DNA from: Polynucleobacter sp. 78F-HAINBA
GTDB taxonomy: Bacteria; Pseudomonadota; Gammaproteobacteria; Burkholderiales; Burkholderiaceae
Length of the DNA: 64,000 nt
Direction of reading: 5' to 3'
Assembly (NCBI RefSeq): GCF_018882325.1
Contig: NZ_JACVOQ010000003.1
Span: forward strand, 62,001 to 126,000
Position 1 is the stretch's first letter; each line of letters opens with the position of its first letter. Below, in pieces: positions 52,957 to 61,870 of the stretch. Under the pieces are notes generated by a model, which was not told the DNA's origin, ran no database searches, and saw only the letters and a program-made list of their open reading frames with translations. The position numbers were made by a program, and so were the translations under genes.

Positions 52957-53300
52957 AAGTTATTAAGATAGGAATTGCGTCACAGCAACAAATGCGTCAA
53001 CGTGTTCTGATGATAGCTAAGGGTCAGCTACAGGCTCTCCCGAGCGATCCCAAAATATGGTTTACCTCTATGCGCTCTTTGGCTCAAGTTTTAAGTGACG
53101 AAAATCGTGCACTACTCAACGTCATTCGTGAATCAAAGCCGATTTCCATCTCAGAGTTAGCCGAATTAACTGGGCGAAAGCAGGGCAATCTATCCCGAAC
53201 CCTCAAGACAATGTCCAATTATGGGATAGTAAAGATGCAAAAGCATGCAAGGGCTTTGCGTCCAATTGTCTGCGCAGATAGGTACGAAATTTTTGTCTAG
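52953..53300 (+). CDS. tumA: TumA-family HTH antitoxin
   Basis: 115 residues with a MarR-like winged helix in the C-terminal half (LLNVIRESKPISISELAELTGRKQGNLSRTLKTMSNYGIVKM). It neutralises TumE and should bind the dyad at 52576-52594. Family name from the TumE/TumA pairing. Confidence 0.85.
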   Translation: MKVIKIGIASQQQMRQRVLMIAKGQLQALPSDPKIWFTSMRSLAQVLSDENRALLNVIRESKPISISELAELTGRKQGNLSRTLKTMSNYGIVKMQKHARALRPIVCADRYEIFV

Positions 53301-53312
53301 GAGCTTAAGTTG

Positions 53313-55724
53313 ATGCAATCTATCTTGTCTAGGGCTGCATTACTCCAGCTTTGGCTGGTTCGGATCCTTGTGACATTCGTTGCTTTGATCTCATTATTTT
53401 GGGGTGCGGCCCACCTTTGGGTTCCTGGCGCCATCAAGAATGCAGTAGAGGCTTATGGAATAAAGATTGGTTATCAGATCTCCTATCAAGATCTCAGCAT
53501 TTCTCCTTTGCGCTTGCGGATTGAGATTGATGGCTTGAAATTAACTGACGGACGACAGGGAAAGTTACTTGAGCTAAAGAAATCCGTAGCAATGCTGAAG
53601 TGGTCCCGTCTCATGATTGGTGAACTGGGATTCGATGAGATTCTTTTTGATGCTCCCAGTGTATTGCTTGAAAAACGTGCCACCAAAGGTGATTTAGGCC
53701 AATGGAATTGGCAAGAATTGATTGCTGCGATAGCGCGCAATTTGCCGCCAACTGATCCAGCTGCACCCAAAAAGAGTATCAAGATTTCAGTGGATGAATT
53801 CAAGATTTCAAATGCCGCTTTGGAGATATCAGACCCCAGCAAAAAATTGAATGAACAGCTGAAGCCACTTTCCATCGAGTTGCTCGATATTGCAAACTAC
53901 GATAAGCGAGGTGATGTGAATGGCGTTCGCGGTCAGTACGGATTGAATTTAGGCGCTCTAAGCTTTACTTTGCCAGGCCCAAATAAGAGGATTGCCTTTA
54001 AACGTATTGTCATTAAGGGCGCCTTAGATAATCCTGCGCCAGATGTCATAGGCGCTAATCTTGACCTAGAGATTGATGATGGACGCATCAGCTCCCATTG
54101 GGATTTGAAGTCTGATAAATCCATCGCGGGTAATGTCCAAGTAGAAAATCTTTCGATTGCACCTTTCGTCGGATTACTTCCTGCGAATAAAGAGTTGCAA
54201 GCTAAAGGCGGGGTCATTCAATCCGCTGTAGATATCGGTTTGAAAGGTGATGATCTGACTATATCTGGAGATCTGCATTTGCTGGATCTAGACTTGCTTG
54301 AGCAAGGGCAAAAACAATCCCTCATGAAGTGGAAGTCGGGGGATCTGAATCAATTTATCTATCGGAGCTCAAAGCAGTCTGGATCGAGCCTCATTGCTAA
54401 TGAAATATCTGTTCATCAACCGGCCCTCCAGTTTGAAATTGATGACAAAGGATTTTCTAATTTCCGCCGTTTATTTTCAAAGCCAAGCGTAGAGGCTTCT
54501 GATGTGGAGAAGTTATCGACAGCAGTAAAAGATAAATCCACTTTTGTTCTGGATATCAAGGCCTTGAAACTGCGCGAAGGCGAAATGCAATTTGCTGATC
54601 TGGCTATGAAGCCGAATTTCAAGGTCAAATTAAGAAACTTCAATGCCACCTTTGCGAATGTCAGTAACCTTCCAGGTCATTTATCAGTGATGACTTTAGA
54701 TGGGGTTCTGGCGGAATCCGGGTCAATCCGAGGTAAGGGTCAGATTGCATTCGATGACCCACGTCGTAATAACGACGTAACATTGAACTTTAAAAATATT
54801 CCGCTTAATGCATTTAACCCAGCGGTCATGACATTTGCTGGTTATCAAATTGCTAGCGGCCGAGTTAATTTAAATCTGCATTACAGCGCCAAGGACGGCG
54901 AGCTAAAGGGTGGCAATCAAATCGTTATCAAGAAGATTCAGCTTGGGGAAGAGGTGGCTGATTTTCAAGGTAAAAAATTACCATTGGGTTTAGCGATTGC
55001 TTTGCTCGAAGATTCTGACGACACGATTGATGTCACGATCAATATTGCTGGCAATGTAGATTCTCCAGAATTCAGTGCAAGTGGTTTGGTATGGCAGGCA
55101 ATCAGTAACGTCCTGACTAATGTCGCCACTGCGCCATTTAGGGCATTGGGTGCGCTTCTGGGAATGGGTGCCAATGATGGGGTAAATGCAGTATTGGGTG
55201 AGGCGGTCTATCTGCCTCCTGACCAGGATCGCTTAGAGAAGTTTGGCGACTTCTTAGCCAAAAAACCGAATGCGACTTTAGAGCTCGCGGGAACTTATGA
55301 CCCTGATGCGGATAAAACGGCTTTAGCGCGTGCAACTGCAGATCTCGCAATTCTGATGGCGGCTGGAATCAACACCCCCCCTAGCGAGCCTATTCCTGCG
55401 CCAGATTTATCTGATACGAAGGTTCAATCTGGCTTGAAGTCGGCCTACGCTCAATATGTCGGCAGAATAAAATTGGGTCAGCGCTTAATTACTTTGCCTG
55501 AAGGTGCGGCACGCAATGAACAGCTTCATGCAGAGCTCATTGCCAGCATTCCGGTGACGGAAGAAGATCTGAGGACCTTGGCCAAAAATCGGGCCAAGTT
55601 AGCGCAGAACTTCATGGTGAAAAGCAACCCTGGACTAAATGATCGAATTAGTTTGGGTGAAGTCAAAGCGGTTGGCGCAGGGAAGGAGGGCGTTCCTCTC
55701 GAAGTTGAAGTCAGAATCAAGTAG
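53313..55724 (+). CDS. DUF748 domain protein, AsmA-like
   Basis: 803 residues from the ATG at 53313 (AGGAG 9 nt before). An N-terminal membrane anchor (about 8-33) is followed by repeated AsmA/DUF748-like strand segments (SYQDLSISPLRLRIEIDGLKL ... DEILFDAPSVLLEKR), and a late C-terminal part. Family members span the periplasm and help move lipids or assemble the outer membrane. Length and layout are normal. Confidence 0.85.
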   Translation: MQSILSRAALLQLWLVRILVTFVALISLFWGAAHLWVPGAIKNAVEAYGIKIGYQISYQDLSISPLRLRIEIDGLKLTDGRQGKLLELKKSVAMLKWSRLMIGELGFDEILFDAPSVLLEKRATKGDLGQWNWQELIAAIARNLPPTDPAAPKKSIKISVDEFKISNAALEISDPSKKLNEQLKPLSIELLDIANYDKRGDVNGVRGQYGLNLGALSFTLPGPNKRIAFKRIVIKGALDNPAPDVIGANLDLEIDDGRISSHWDLKSDKSIAGNVQVENLSIAPFVGLLPANKELQAKGGVIQSAVDIGLKGDDLTISGDLHLLDLDLLEQGQKQSLMKWKSGDLNQFIYRSSKQSGSSLIANEISVHQPALQFEIDDKGFSNFRRLFSKPSVEASDVEKLSTAVKDKSTFVLDIKALKLREGEMQFADLAMKPNFKVKLRNFNATFANVSNLPGHLSVMTLDGVLAESGSIRGKGQIAFDDPRRNNDVTLNFKNIPLNAFNPAVMTFAGYQIASGRVNLNLHYSAKDGELKGGNQIVIKKIQLGEEVADFQGKKLPLGLAIALLEDSDDTIDVTINIAGNVDSPEFSASGLVWQAISNVLTNVATAPFRALGALLGMGANDGVNAVLGEAVYLPPDQDRLEKFGDFLAKKPNATLELAGTYDPDADKTALARATADLAILMAAGINTPPSEPIPAPDLSDTKVQSGLKSAYAQYVGRIKLGQRLITLPEGAARNEQLHAELIASIPVTEEDLRTLAKNRAKLAQNFMVKSNPGLNDRISLGEVKAVGAGKEGVPLEVEVRIK

Positions 55725-55733
55725 ACTTGAGGT

Positions 55734-55958
55734 ATGAATTCATCTACATTGCGCCCCCTAGCCATTCTTGCGTCGATTGCTGCCATTAGTCTGACTGGAT
55801 GTGGCTCCATAGAGTCAGCAGCCCAGGATGATTGCACTTCCATTGGTTGGCAAATCGGCAGTAAAGGCTATAACGACTGCTTCAAGGCACGCGTTTATGA
55901 GCGCAAGTTGGATTACTCTCTTCCACCAGGCGATAAGCCATCCCCATCCGTAATTTAA
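55734..55958 (+). CDS. Small lipoprotein
   Basis: 74 residues. Signal peptide with lipobox LTGC gives a mature protein starting CGSIESAAQDDCTSIGW. Two more Cys (DDC and NDCF). No known family. It follows the DUF748 gene by 9 nt, probably cotranscribed. Confidence 0.65.
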   Translation: MNSSTLRPLAILASIAAISLTGCGSIESAAQDDCTSIGWQIGSKGYNDCFKARVYERKLDYSLPPGDKPSPSVI

Positions 55959-56019
55959 TCTAGGGTTTACCCTTGATAAATTCACTTGAGCTCCGTCAAG
56001 GACTTGAGTGCAGAAATAA

Positions 56020-56043
56020 CCCAAAATCGATTGTGATTTTGGG
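56020..56043. promoter_or_regulatory. 9-bp hairpin upstream of the formate dehydrogenase operon
   Basis: Perfect arms CCCAAAATC and GATTTTGGG around six bases, 117 nt before the fds start. It lacks a T-run. It may be the terminator of the preceding genes or an operator. Confidence 0.4.
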
Positions 56044-56159
56044 AATTTCCTATATATAGCGAGGCAAATCATTTCTCGCTGTTTCGGACATTCTTAAGCA
56101 AAGCATTCAATACATAAAAACAGCATCATTATTGCGACTAGAAATTAGAGACAAATACT

Positions 56160-57962
56160 ATGAATCACCCAAAACCCTCCGGAGAGATCAAGGCTGTTGC
56201 TGTGGCAACTGCGGATGATTTAAGGGAAACCATTCGTCGCAAGAGCAAGCTCAAAGGACGTCAAGCAGATGATGTGTCATTGGCAGAGGTTCGCCAGTTA
56301 ATTGGTGCCGTTCCTCATCGTCGTGATTTACTGATTGAAAATTTACACAAGCTCAATGATGAATACCGTGCTTTGCATGATCGTCATTTAGTTGCCCTCG
56401 CAAAAGAAATGAATTTGCCGATGGCTGAAGTCTATGAGGTAGCTACTTTCTACCATCACTTCGAAGTGGTGCGTGGTAATGATCCTGTCGCGGATATCAC
56501 CGTACGAGTATGTGATGGCATCGCCTGTGAATTAGCGGGCGCGCAAAACCTCTTGTCAAAGTTGCCAGCCATCTTAGGCAATCCAAACGTAAAAGTTGTA
56601 GCCGCACCCTGCGTAGGTCGTTGTGAGCAAGCTCCAGTAGCGGTGGTACATCAGTACCCAGTTCTGTTTGCGACTACCGACAAGGTGAGTGCTGCTGTCA
56701 AAAATAATCTGACTACTCAGCCCATGGCCAAGGACAGTGCCAATTTTGATCCTGCAGCCTTGGCTGAAAAAGGTGTATCTCCTCAAGGCGAAAATCAAGC
56801 GCTGTCTCCAGATTATGTGGGTTACGAGTCTTATCGTGCTCAAGGTGGTTATGCCTTAGCCAAAGAAATTTCTGAAGGTAAGAAAGATGCTGAAAGCATC
56901 ATCAAGGCTATGGAAAACTCTGGCCTTCGTGGCCTTGGTGGCGCAGGCTTCCCAGCAGGGCGCAAGTGGCGCATTGTGAAGGATCAAGTTGCTCCCAAGT
57001 TGATGGCCGTGAACATTGACGAAGGTGAGCCGGGTACTTTCAAAGACCGTACCTATTTAGAGCGTGATCCACATCGCTTCTTAGAAGGTTTGTTGATTGC
57101 AGCTAGTGTCGTAGGTATTGATGCTTGCTACATTTACTTGCGCGATGAGTACCATGGTTGCCGTGAATTGCTAGAAGCGGAATTAGCTAAGCTCAAAGCA
57201 AATCCCCCATTTAAATTGCCATCGATCGAGTTGCGTCGTGGTGCTGGTGCTTACATTTGTGGTGAAGAGTCTGCCATGATTGAAAGTATCGAAGGTAAGC
57301 GCGGTGAACCGCGTATGCGTCCGCCATACATTGCTCAAGTAGGATTGTTTGGTCGCCCAACACTAGAGCACAACTTTGAAACCCTTTACTGGGTGCGCGA
57401 TATTGTTCAGCGTGGTCCAGAGTGGTTTAGCTCTTTTGGTCGCCATGATCGTAAAGGCTTGCGTAGCTACAGCGTTAGTGGCCGAGTTAAGAATCCTGGT
57501 GTTAAATTAGCTCCAGCTGGTATCACTATCCAGGAATTAATTGATGAGTACTGCGGTGGCATGCAAGATGGCCACAAGTTCTATGGCTACCTACCTGGTG
57601 GCGCATCCGGTGGCATCTTGCCAGCGACGATGAATGACATTCCGCTCGACTTTGATACTTTGCAACCTTATGGTTGCTTCATTGGTTCTGCTGCAGTCAT
57701 GGTGTTTGGAGATAAAGACAAAGCGCGCGATATGGCACTCAATGTCATGCACTTCTTTGAGCATGAGAGCTGCGGCCAATGCACGCCATGTCGTGTGGGT
57801 ACCAGCAAGGCCGCCAAGCTGATGCAGTCCAAATCTTGGGATAAAGACACTCTAGAAGATCTAGCAACTGTGATGGTGGATGCTTCTATCTGCGGTCTAG
57901 GTCAAGCTGCACCAAACCCCATTCGCTGTATTGCTAAATATTTCCCAGAAGAGGTTGCTTAA
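56160..57962 (+). CDS. fdsB: NAD-linked formate dehydrogenase, fused gamma and beta subunits
   Basis: 600 residues, a fusion of FdsG (NuoE-like, about 15-180) and FdsB (NuoF-like, about 190-600). 2Fe-2S ligands C118, C123, C151 and C155 lie in the first part. The second has GLGGAGFPAGRKW (NAD/FMN), EPGTFKDRTYLERDP and the 4Fe-4S ligands ESCGQCTPCRVGTSK plus a later Cys. It passes electrons from FdsA to NAD+. The fusion replaces two separate genes in most relatives. Confidence 0.92.
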   Translation: MNHPKPSGEIKAVAVATADDLRETIRRKSKLKGRQADDVSLAEVRQLIGAVPHRRDLLIENLHKLNDEYRALHDRHLVALAKEMNLPMAEVYEVATFYHHFEVVRGNDPVADITVRVCDGIACELAGAQNLLSKLPAILGNPNVKVVAAPCVGRCEQAPVAVVHQYPVLFATTDKVSAAVKNNLTTQPMAKDSANFDPAALAEKGVSPQGENQALSPDYVGYESYRAQGGYALAKEISEGKKDAESIIKAMENSGLRGLGGAGFPAGRKWRIVKDQVAPKLMAVNIDEGEPGTFKDRTYLERDPHRFLEGLLIAASVVGIDACYIYLRDEYHGCRELLEAELAKLKANPPFKLPSIELRRGAGAYICGEESAMIESIEGKRGEPRMRPPYIAQVGLFGRPTLEHNFETLYWVRDIVQRGPEWFSSFGRHDRKGLRSYSVSGRVKNPGVKLAPAGITIQELIDEYCGGMQDGHKFYGYLPGGASGGILPATMNDIPLDFDTLQPYGCFIGSAAVMVFGDKDKARDMALNVMHFFEHESCGQCTPCRVGTSKAAKLMQSKSWDKDTLEDLATVMVDASICGLGQAAPNPIRCIAKYFPEEVA

Positions 57963-57999
57963 TCAGCAGCAAAAAAACTAAGGGAAAAACGAGACAAAT

Positions 58000-60894
58000 A
58001 TGAACGCACCAGTAAATCCTAAAGAACTTGAATTGCAAACCGTTGAGTTCAAGTTAGACGGGCAAACCATCGTGTCTTACGAAGGTGAGACCATTCTCAA
58101 AGCTGCTAAACGCCACGGTATTGATATTCCGCATCTGTGTTTCAAAGATGGTTATCGTCCTGACGGTAACTGCCGCGCTTGCGTTGTGGAGATTAACGGC
58201 GAACGTACATTGGCGCCAAGCTGCTGCCGTAGCGCGACTCCAGGAATGGATGTCAAGGCGAATAGCGAACGTGCATTAAAGAGTCAAAAGCTCGTGTTGG
58301 AGATGTTGTTATCAGACATGCCGGACGAGGGCTTTAAGTGGGTAGGAGACAGCAAGGAAGAAGAGCAAAAAAATCAACATGGCGAATTAAGCACCTGGGC
58401 AGCACGCATGGATGTGACAGTTCGACCAGAGCTCAAAGCATTACGCCGTGACAAAGTCAGCAATGACATTTCTCATCCAGCAATGGCGGTGAACTTAGAT
58501 GCGTGTATTCAATGTAATCGTTGTGTACGTGCTTGCCGTGAAGAGCAGGTGAATGATGTGATCGGCTACGCTATGCGTGGCGCTCATAGCGAGATCGTAT
58601 TTGATCTGAATGATCCAATGGGCGACAGTACTTGCGTTGCTTGTGGTGAGTGTGTTCAGGCTTGCCCAACCGGCGCATTAATGCCTAAGGGTTTAATTGG
58701 TTCACAAACCGTAGACCGCAAAGTGGATTCAGTATGTCCTTTCTGCGGTGTCGGTTGCCAAATTACTTACAACGTAAAAGATGAAAAGATTGTTAGTGTT
58801 GAAGGCCGTGATGGCCCAGCCAACCATAATCGTCTTTGCGTTAAAGGCCGCTTTGGTATGGACTATATCCATAATCCACAGCGCTTAACTAAGCCACTGA
58901 TTCGTAAGGCTGGCGTGGCGAAAGATGAGGCCTTGCTAGAAGGCAAGCAAGATTGGTCTGACATCTTCCGTGAGGCAACTTGGGAAGAGGCGCTTGAAGT
59001 CGCCGGTGGCGGCCTCAAAAAGCTCAAAGATCAATACGGCAATAAGGTCTTAGCTGGTTTTGGCTCCGCCAAGGGAAGCAACGAAGAGGCTTACTTATTC
59101 CAAAAACTTGTTCGTACAGGTTTTGGTAGCAATAACGTTGATCATTGCACCCGTCTTTGCCATGCATCATCAGTTGCTGCGTTGTTAGAGGGTGTTGGTT
59201 CTGGTGCTGTAAGTAATCAAGTGAACGATGTTGAGCATTCCAGCTTGATCATGTTGATTGGATCTAACCCAACCGCAAATCATCCAGTAGCCGCCACTTG
59301 GTTTAAGAATGCCGCTAAACGCGGTGCAAAAATTGTTCTCTGCGACCCACGCAAAACCGAGATCAGTAAACATGCTTGGCGCACGATGCAGTTCAAGCCA
59401 GACACTGATGTGGCGATGCTCAATGCCATGATCTATACGATCATTGAGGAGGGTTTAGTTGATAAAGACTTCATCAAGAACCGCTCAAATAATTTTGAAG
59501 CGCTTAAAGAAAATATCAAAGGCTATAGCCCTGAAGCAATGGCGCCACTCTGCGGTATTCCAGCAGAGACTTTGCGTGAAGTAGCGCGTGAGTTTGCTAC
59601 TACAAAGTCAGCAATGATTTTGTGGGGTATGGGTGTGAGCCAACACGTTCACGGTACCGATAATGCCCGTTGCTTAATTGCCTTGGTCAGTATCACCGGT
59701 CAAATTGGTAAGCCTGGCTCTGGCTTGCATCCACTGCGCGGACAAAATAACGTTCAAGGTGCTAGTGATGCAGGATTGATTCCGATGATGTTCCCGAACT
59801 ATCAACGTGTTGATAATCCAGAAGCGCATGCCTGGTTTGAGAAGTTCTGGGATACCCCATTAGATAAGAAACCTGGCTACACCGTAGTAGAGATCATGCA
59901 CAAGATCACTGCGCCGGATAGTGATCCAGACAAGATTCGCGGTATGTACGTCGAGGGTGAGAACCCTGCGATGAGCGACCCTGATTTGAATCATGCACGT
60001 CACGCTTTGGCGTCCTTGGATCTCTTGGTTGTCCAGGATATCTTCATGACTGAGACTGCGCTCTTGGCTGACGTAGTATTGCCAGCAAGCGCATGGCCAG
60101 AGAAAGTCGGTACTGCGAGCAATACCGATCGTATGGTGCAGATGGGTAAGAAGGCGATTAATCCTCCGGGAGATGCCAAGCCTGATCTGTGGATCATTCA
60201 GCAAATTGCGAATCGCATGGGCCTCAATTGGAACTACCAAGGCCCGGATGATGGTGTTGCAGAGGTATATGACGAGATGCGTCAAGCAATGCATGCAGCC
60301 ATTAACGGCATCACTTGGGCGCGTCTAGAAAAAGAATCTAGCGTGACATACCCATGCTTGTCTGCAGAAGACCCAGGTCGTCCAATCGTATTTGATGACA
60401 AATTTGCTACGACAGATGGCAGGGTGAAGTTGGTGCCTGCCGATATCATTCCTGCGAATGAGCGTCCAGATGCAGAGTATCCATTTGTATTGATTACGGG
60501 TCGTCAGTTAGAACATTGGCACACCGGCAGTATGACTCGCCGTGCAACTGTCTTGGATGCAATTGAGCCGATGGCGACTGTCTCCATGAATGGCGAAGAC
60601 ATGACCCAGTTAGGTGTTTCTGCTGGTGATGTTATTACGGTTCAATCACGTCGTGGTGAGGTAGGCATCCACGTACGTAGAGATGACGGCACTCCGCGTG
60701 GCGTAATCTTTATTCCGTTTGCCTACTATGAAGCTGCAGCTAACTTAATCACCAACTCTGCCCTAGATCCGTTTGGCAAGATTCCAGAGTTTAAGTACTG
60801 CGCCGTCAAGCTTGCTAAAGGCGGTCAAGCTGCCCCAGTAATGGGTTACGGCACCAATGATCCTAAGAGGCAGAAAGTTACATCGGTTTCGTAA
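58000..60894 (+). CDS. fdsA: Formate dehydrogenase catalytic (alpha) subunit FdsA
   Basis: 964 residues. N-terminal 2Fe-2S (HLCFKDGYRPDGNCRACVVE), two 4Fe-4S clusters (CIQCNRCVRACREE and CVACGECVQACPTGALMP), another at CPFCGVGCQITY, then the molybdopterin domain, with active-site Cys in NNVDHCTRLCHASS (Cys, not selenocysteine). It oxidises formate to CO2. The gene is 37 nt after fdsGB. No fdsC or fdsD accessory gene follows; mazEF does. Confidence 0.96.
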   Translation: MNAPVNPKELELQTVEFKLDGQTIVSYEGETILKAAKRHGIDIPHLCFKDGYRPDGNCRACVVEINGERTLAPSCCRSATPGMDVKANSERALKSQKLVLEMLLSDMPDEGFKWVGDSKEEEQKNQHGELSTWAARMDVTVRPELKALRRDKVSNDISHPAMAVNLDACIQCNRCVRACREEQVNDVIGYAMRGAHSEIVFDLNDPMGDSTCVACGECVQACPTGALMPKGLIGSQTVDRKVDSVCPFCGVGCQITYNVKDEKIVSVEGRDGPANHNRLCVKGRFGMDYIHNPQRLTKPLIRKAGVAKDEALLEGKQDWSDIFREATWEEALEVAGGGLKKLKDQYGNKVLAGFGSAKGSNEEAYLFQKLVRTGFGSNNVDHCTRLCHASSVAALLEGVGSGAVSNQVNDVEHSSLIMLIGSNPTANHPVAATWFKNAAKRGAKIVLCDPRKTEISKHAWRTMQFKPDTDVAMLNAMIYTIIEEGLVDKDFIKNRSNNFEALKENIKGYSPEAMAPLCGIPAETLREVAREFATTKSAMILWGMGVSQHVHGTDNARCLIALVSITGQIGKPGSGLHPLRGQNNVQGASDAGLIPMMFPNYQRVDNPEAHAWFEKFWDTPLDKKPGYTVVEIMHKITAPDSDPDKIRGMYVEGENPAMSDPDLNHARHALASLDLLVVQDIFMTETALLADVVLPASAWPEKVGTASNTDRMVQMGKKAINPPGDAKPDLWIIQQIANRMGLNWNYQGPDDGVAEVYDEMRQAMHAAINGITWARLEKESSVTYPCLSAEDPGRPIVFDDKFATTDGRVKLVPADIIPANERPDAEYPFVLITGRQLEHWHTGSMTRRATVLDAIEPMATVSMNGEDMTQLGVSAGDVITVQSRRGEVGIHVRRDDGTPRGVIFIPFAYYEAAANLITNSALDPFGKIPEFKYCAVKLAKGGQAAPVMGYGTNDPKRQKVTSVS

Positions 60895-60911
60895 AGGATG
60901 GCGCTTCAACC

Positions 60912-60938
60912 AAACCCCACCTTTAAGGTGGGGTTTTT
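60912..60938 (+). terminator. Terminator of the fds operon
   Basis: 10-bp perfect stem AAACCCCACC/GGTGGGGTTT (60912-60921 and 60927-60936), 5-nt loop and T-run. Confidence 0.9.
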
Positions 60939-60948
60939 ATGTTGAGGT

Positions 60949-60986
60949 TTGACCATCTGCACAAGTGTAGATACAATGTAGATACA
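60949..60986 (+). promoter_or_regulatory. mazEF promoter with tandem operator
   Basis: -35 TTGACC (60949-60954), 17-nt spacer, -10 TACAAT (60972-60977). Two direct copies of TGTAGATACA (60966-60975 and 60977-60986), 11-nt periodicity, cover the -10. Confidence 0.7.
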
Positions 60987-61007
60987 TTTGAAACAAAGAG
61001 GGCATCT

Positions 61008-61250
61008 ATGCAAACTATTATTAAAAAGTGGGGCAACAGTCCTGCGTTGCGTCTAAATACTGCTGTCATGAAGTCTGCCCACTTGAATATTGATCAGATT
61101 GTTTCGGTTAAGGTACAGAGAGGTCGAATCGTTATTGAGCCGATTGTTCAGAAGGAATACCAGCTCGATGAATTGCTTGCTGGGATAACTGCGAAAAATA
61201 TTCATCATGAAAATGATTTTGGTGTGCCCGTAGGTAAAGAATTACTCTGA
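61008..61250 (+). CDS. mazE: MazE-family antitoxin (AbrB-type)
   Basis: 80 residues from the ATG at 61008 (AGAGGG in front); the upstream ATG at 60939 lies in the terminator/promoter zone. The AbrB/MazE start motif TIIKKWGNSPALRLNTAVM is clear. The C-terminal tail binds MazF. Overlaps mazF by one base (TGATG). Confidence 0.9.
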   Translation: MQTIIKKWGNSPALRLNTAVMKSAHLNIDQIVSVKVQRGRIVIEPIVQKEYQLDELLAGITAKNIHHENDFGVPVGKELL

Positions 61251-61591
61251 TGGCTAAGACTTATATTCCAAATGCAGGGGATATTGTTTGGTTAGAGTTT
61301 GATCCTCAAGCTGGGCATGAGCAAGCGGGGCGACGTCCCGCCGTGGTTTTAACGCCAGAGGCGTATAACAAAAAAACAAATTTGATGATTTGTTGCCCCT
61401 TGACTACAAAAATTAAGGGCTATCCATTTGAAGTTCTGGTGGAAATTGATGGCATTCAATCCGCGATTCTTTCTGATCAAGTTAAATCCCTAGACTGGAA
61501 AATTCGAAAAGCGAAATATAAGGGTGCAGTCAGCACTTTTGCCCTGACTGAGGTGCGAAGTAAAGCTAAAGCACTTCTTTCAATAACGTAA
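61250..61591 (+). CDS. mazF: MazF/PemK endoribonuclease toxin
   Basis: 113 residues: GDIVWLEFDPQAGHEQAGRRPAVVLTPE and the late SDQVKSLDWKIRKA, the MazF core. It cleaves mRNA at short sequence motifs. Active-site Arg and Thr are in place. A short gap leads to the ParD-like gene. Confidence 0.94.
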   Translation: MAKTYIPNAGDIVWLEFDPQAGHEQAGRRPAVVLTPEAYNKKTNLMICCPLTTKIKGYPFEVLVEIDGIQSAILSDQVKSLDWKIRKAKYKGAVSTFALTEVRSKAKALLSIT

Positions 61592-61593
61592 AT

Positions 61594-61821
61594 ATGTTGC
61601 GATTAATTCATTTAAATTTAAGTGGACATATGCTGACATTGCTTCGCAAGGAGGGCAATCAGCATGCTATTGATCAGCAAGTCAATTTTTGGGTAAGACT
61701 GGGTAAGGCATGTATAGATAACCCAGAATTACCAACCAGCTTTGTGGCTGAGTGTTTGGCATCGCTTAGCGAGGTTAAAGATAAGGGATTTATACCTTTT
61801 GTCCCTCGAACGACTGATTAA
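61594..61821 (+). CDS. ParD-like antitoxin-family protein
   Basis: 75 residues. The conserved FWVRLGKACIDNPELP motif and the tail FIPFVPR match the ParD-like (ribbon-helix-helix) family. It starts three bases after the mazF stop, making a three-gene TA operon. No matching ParE toxin is nearby. It may be a second antitoxin for MazF or a leftover. Confidence 0.72.
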   Translation: MLRLIHLNLSGHMLTLLRKEGNQHAIDQQVNFWVRLGKACIDNPELPTSFVAECLASLSEVKDKGFIPFVPRTTD

Positions 61822-61870
61822 TTGGATCAAAAATACCAAGAATCCTATTGCCCTTTAGAATTAACCCTCC

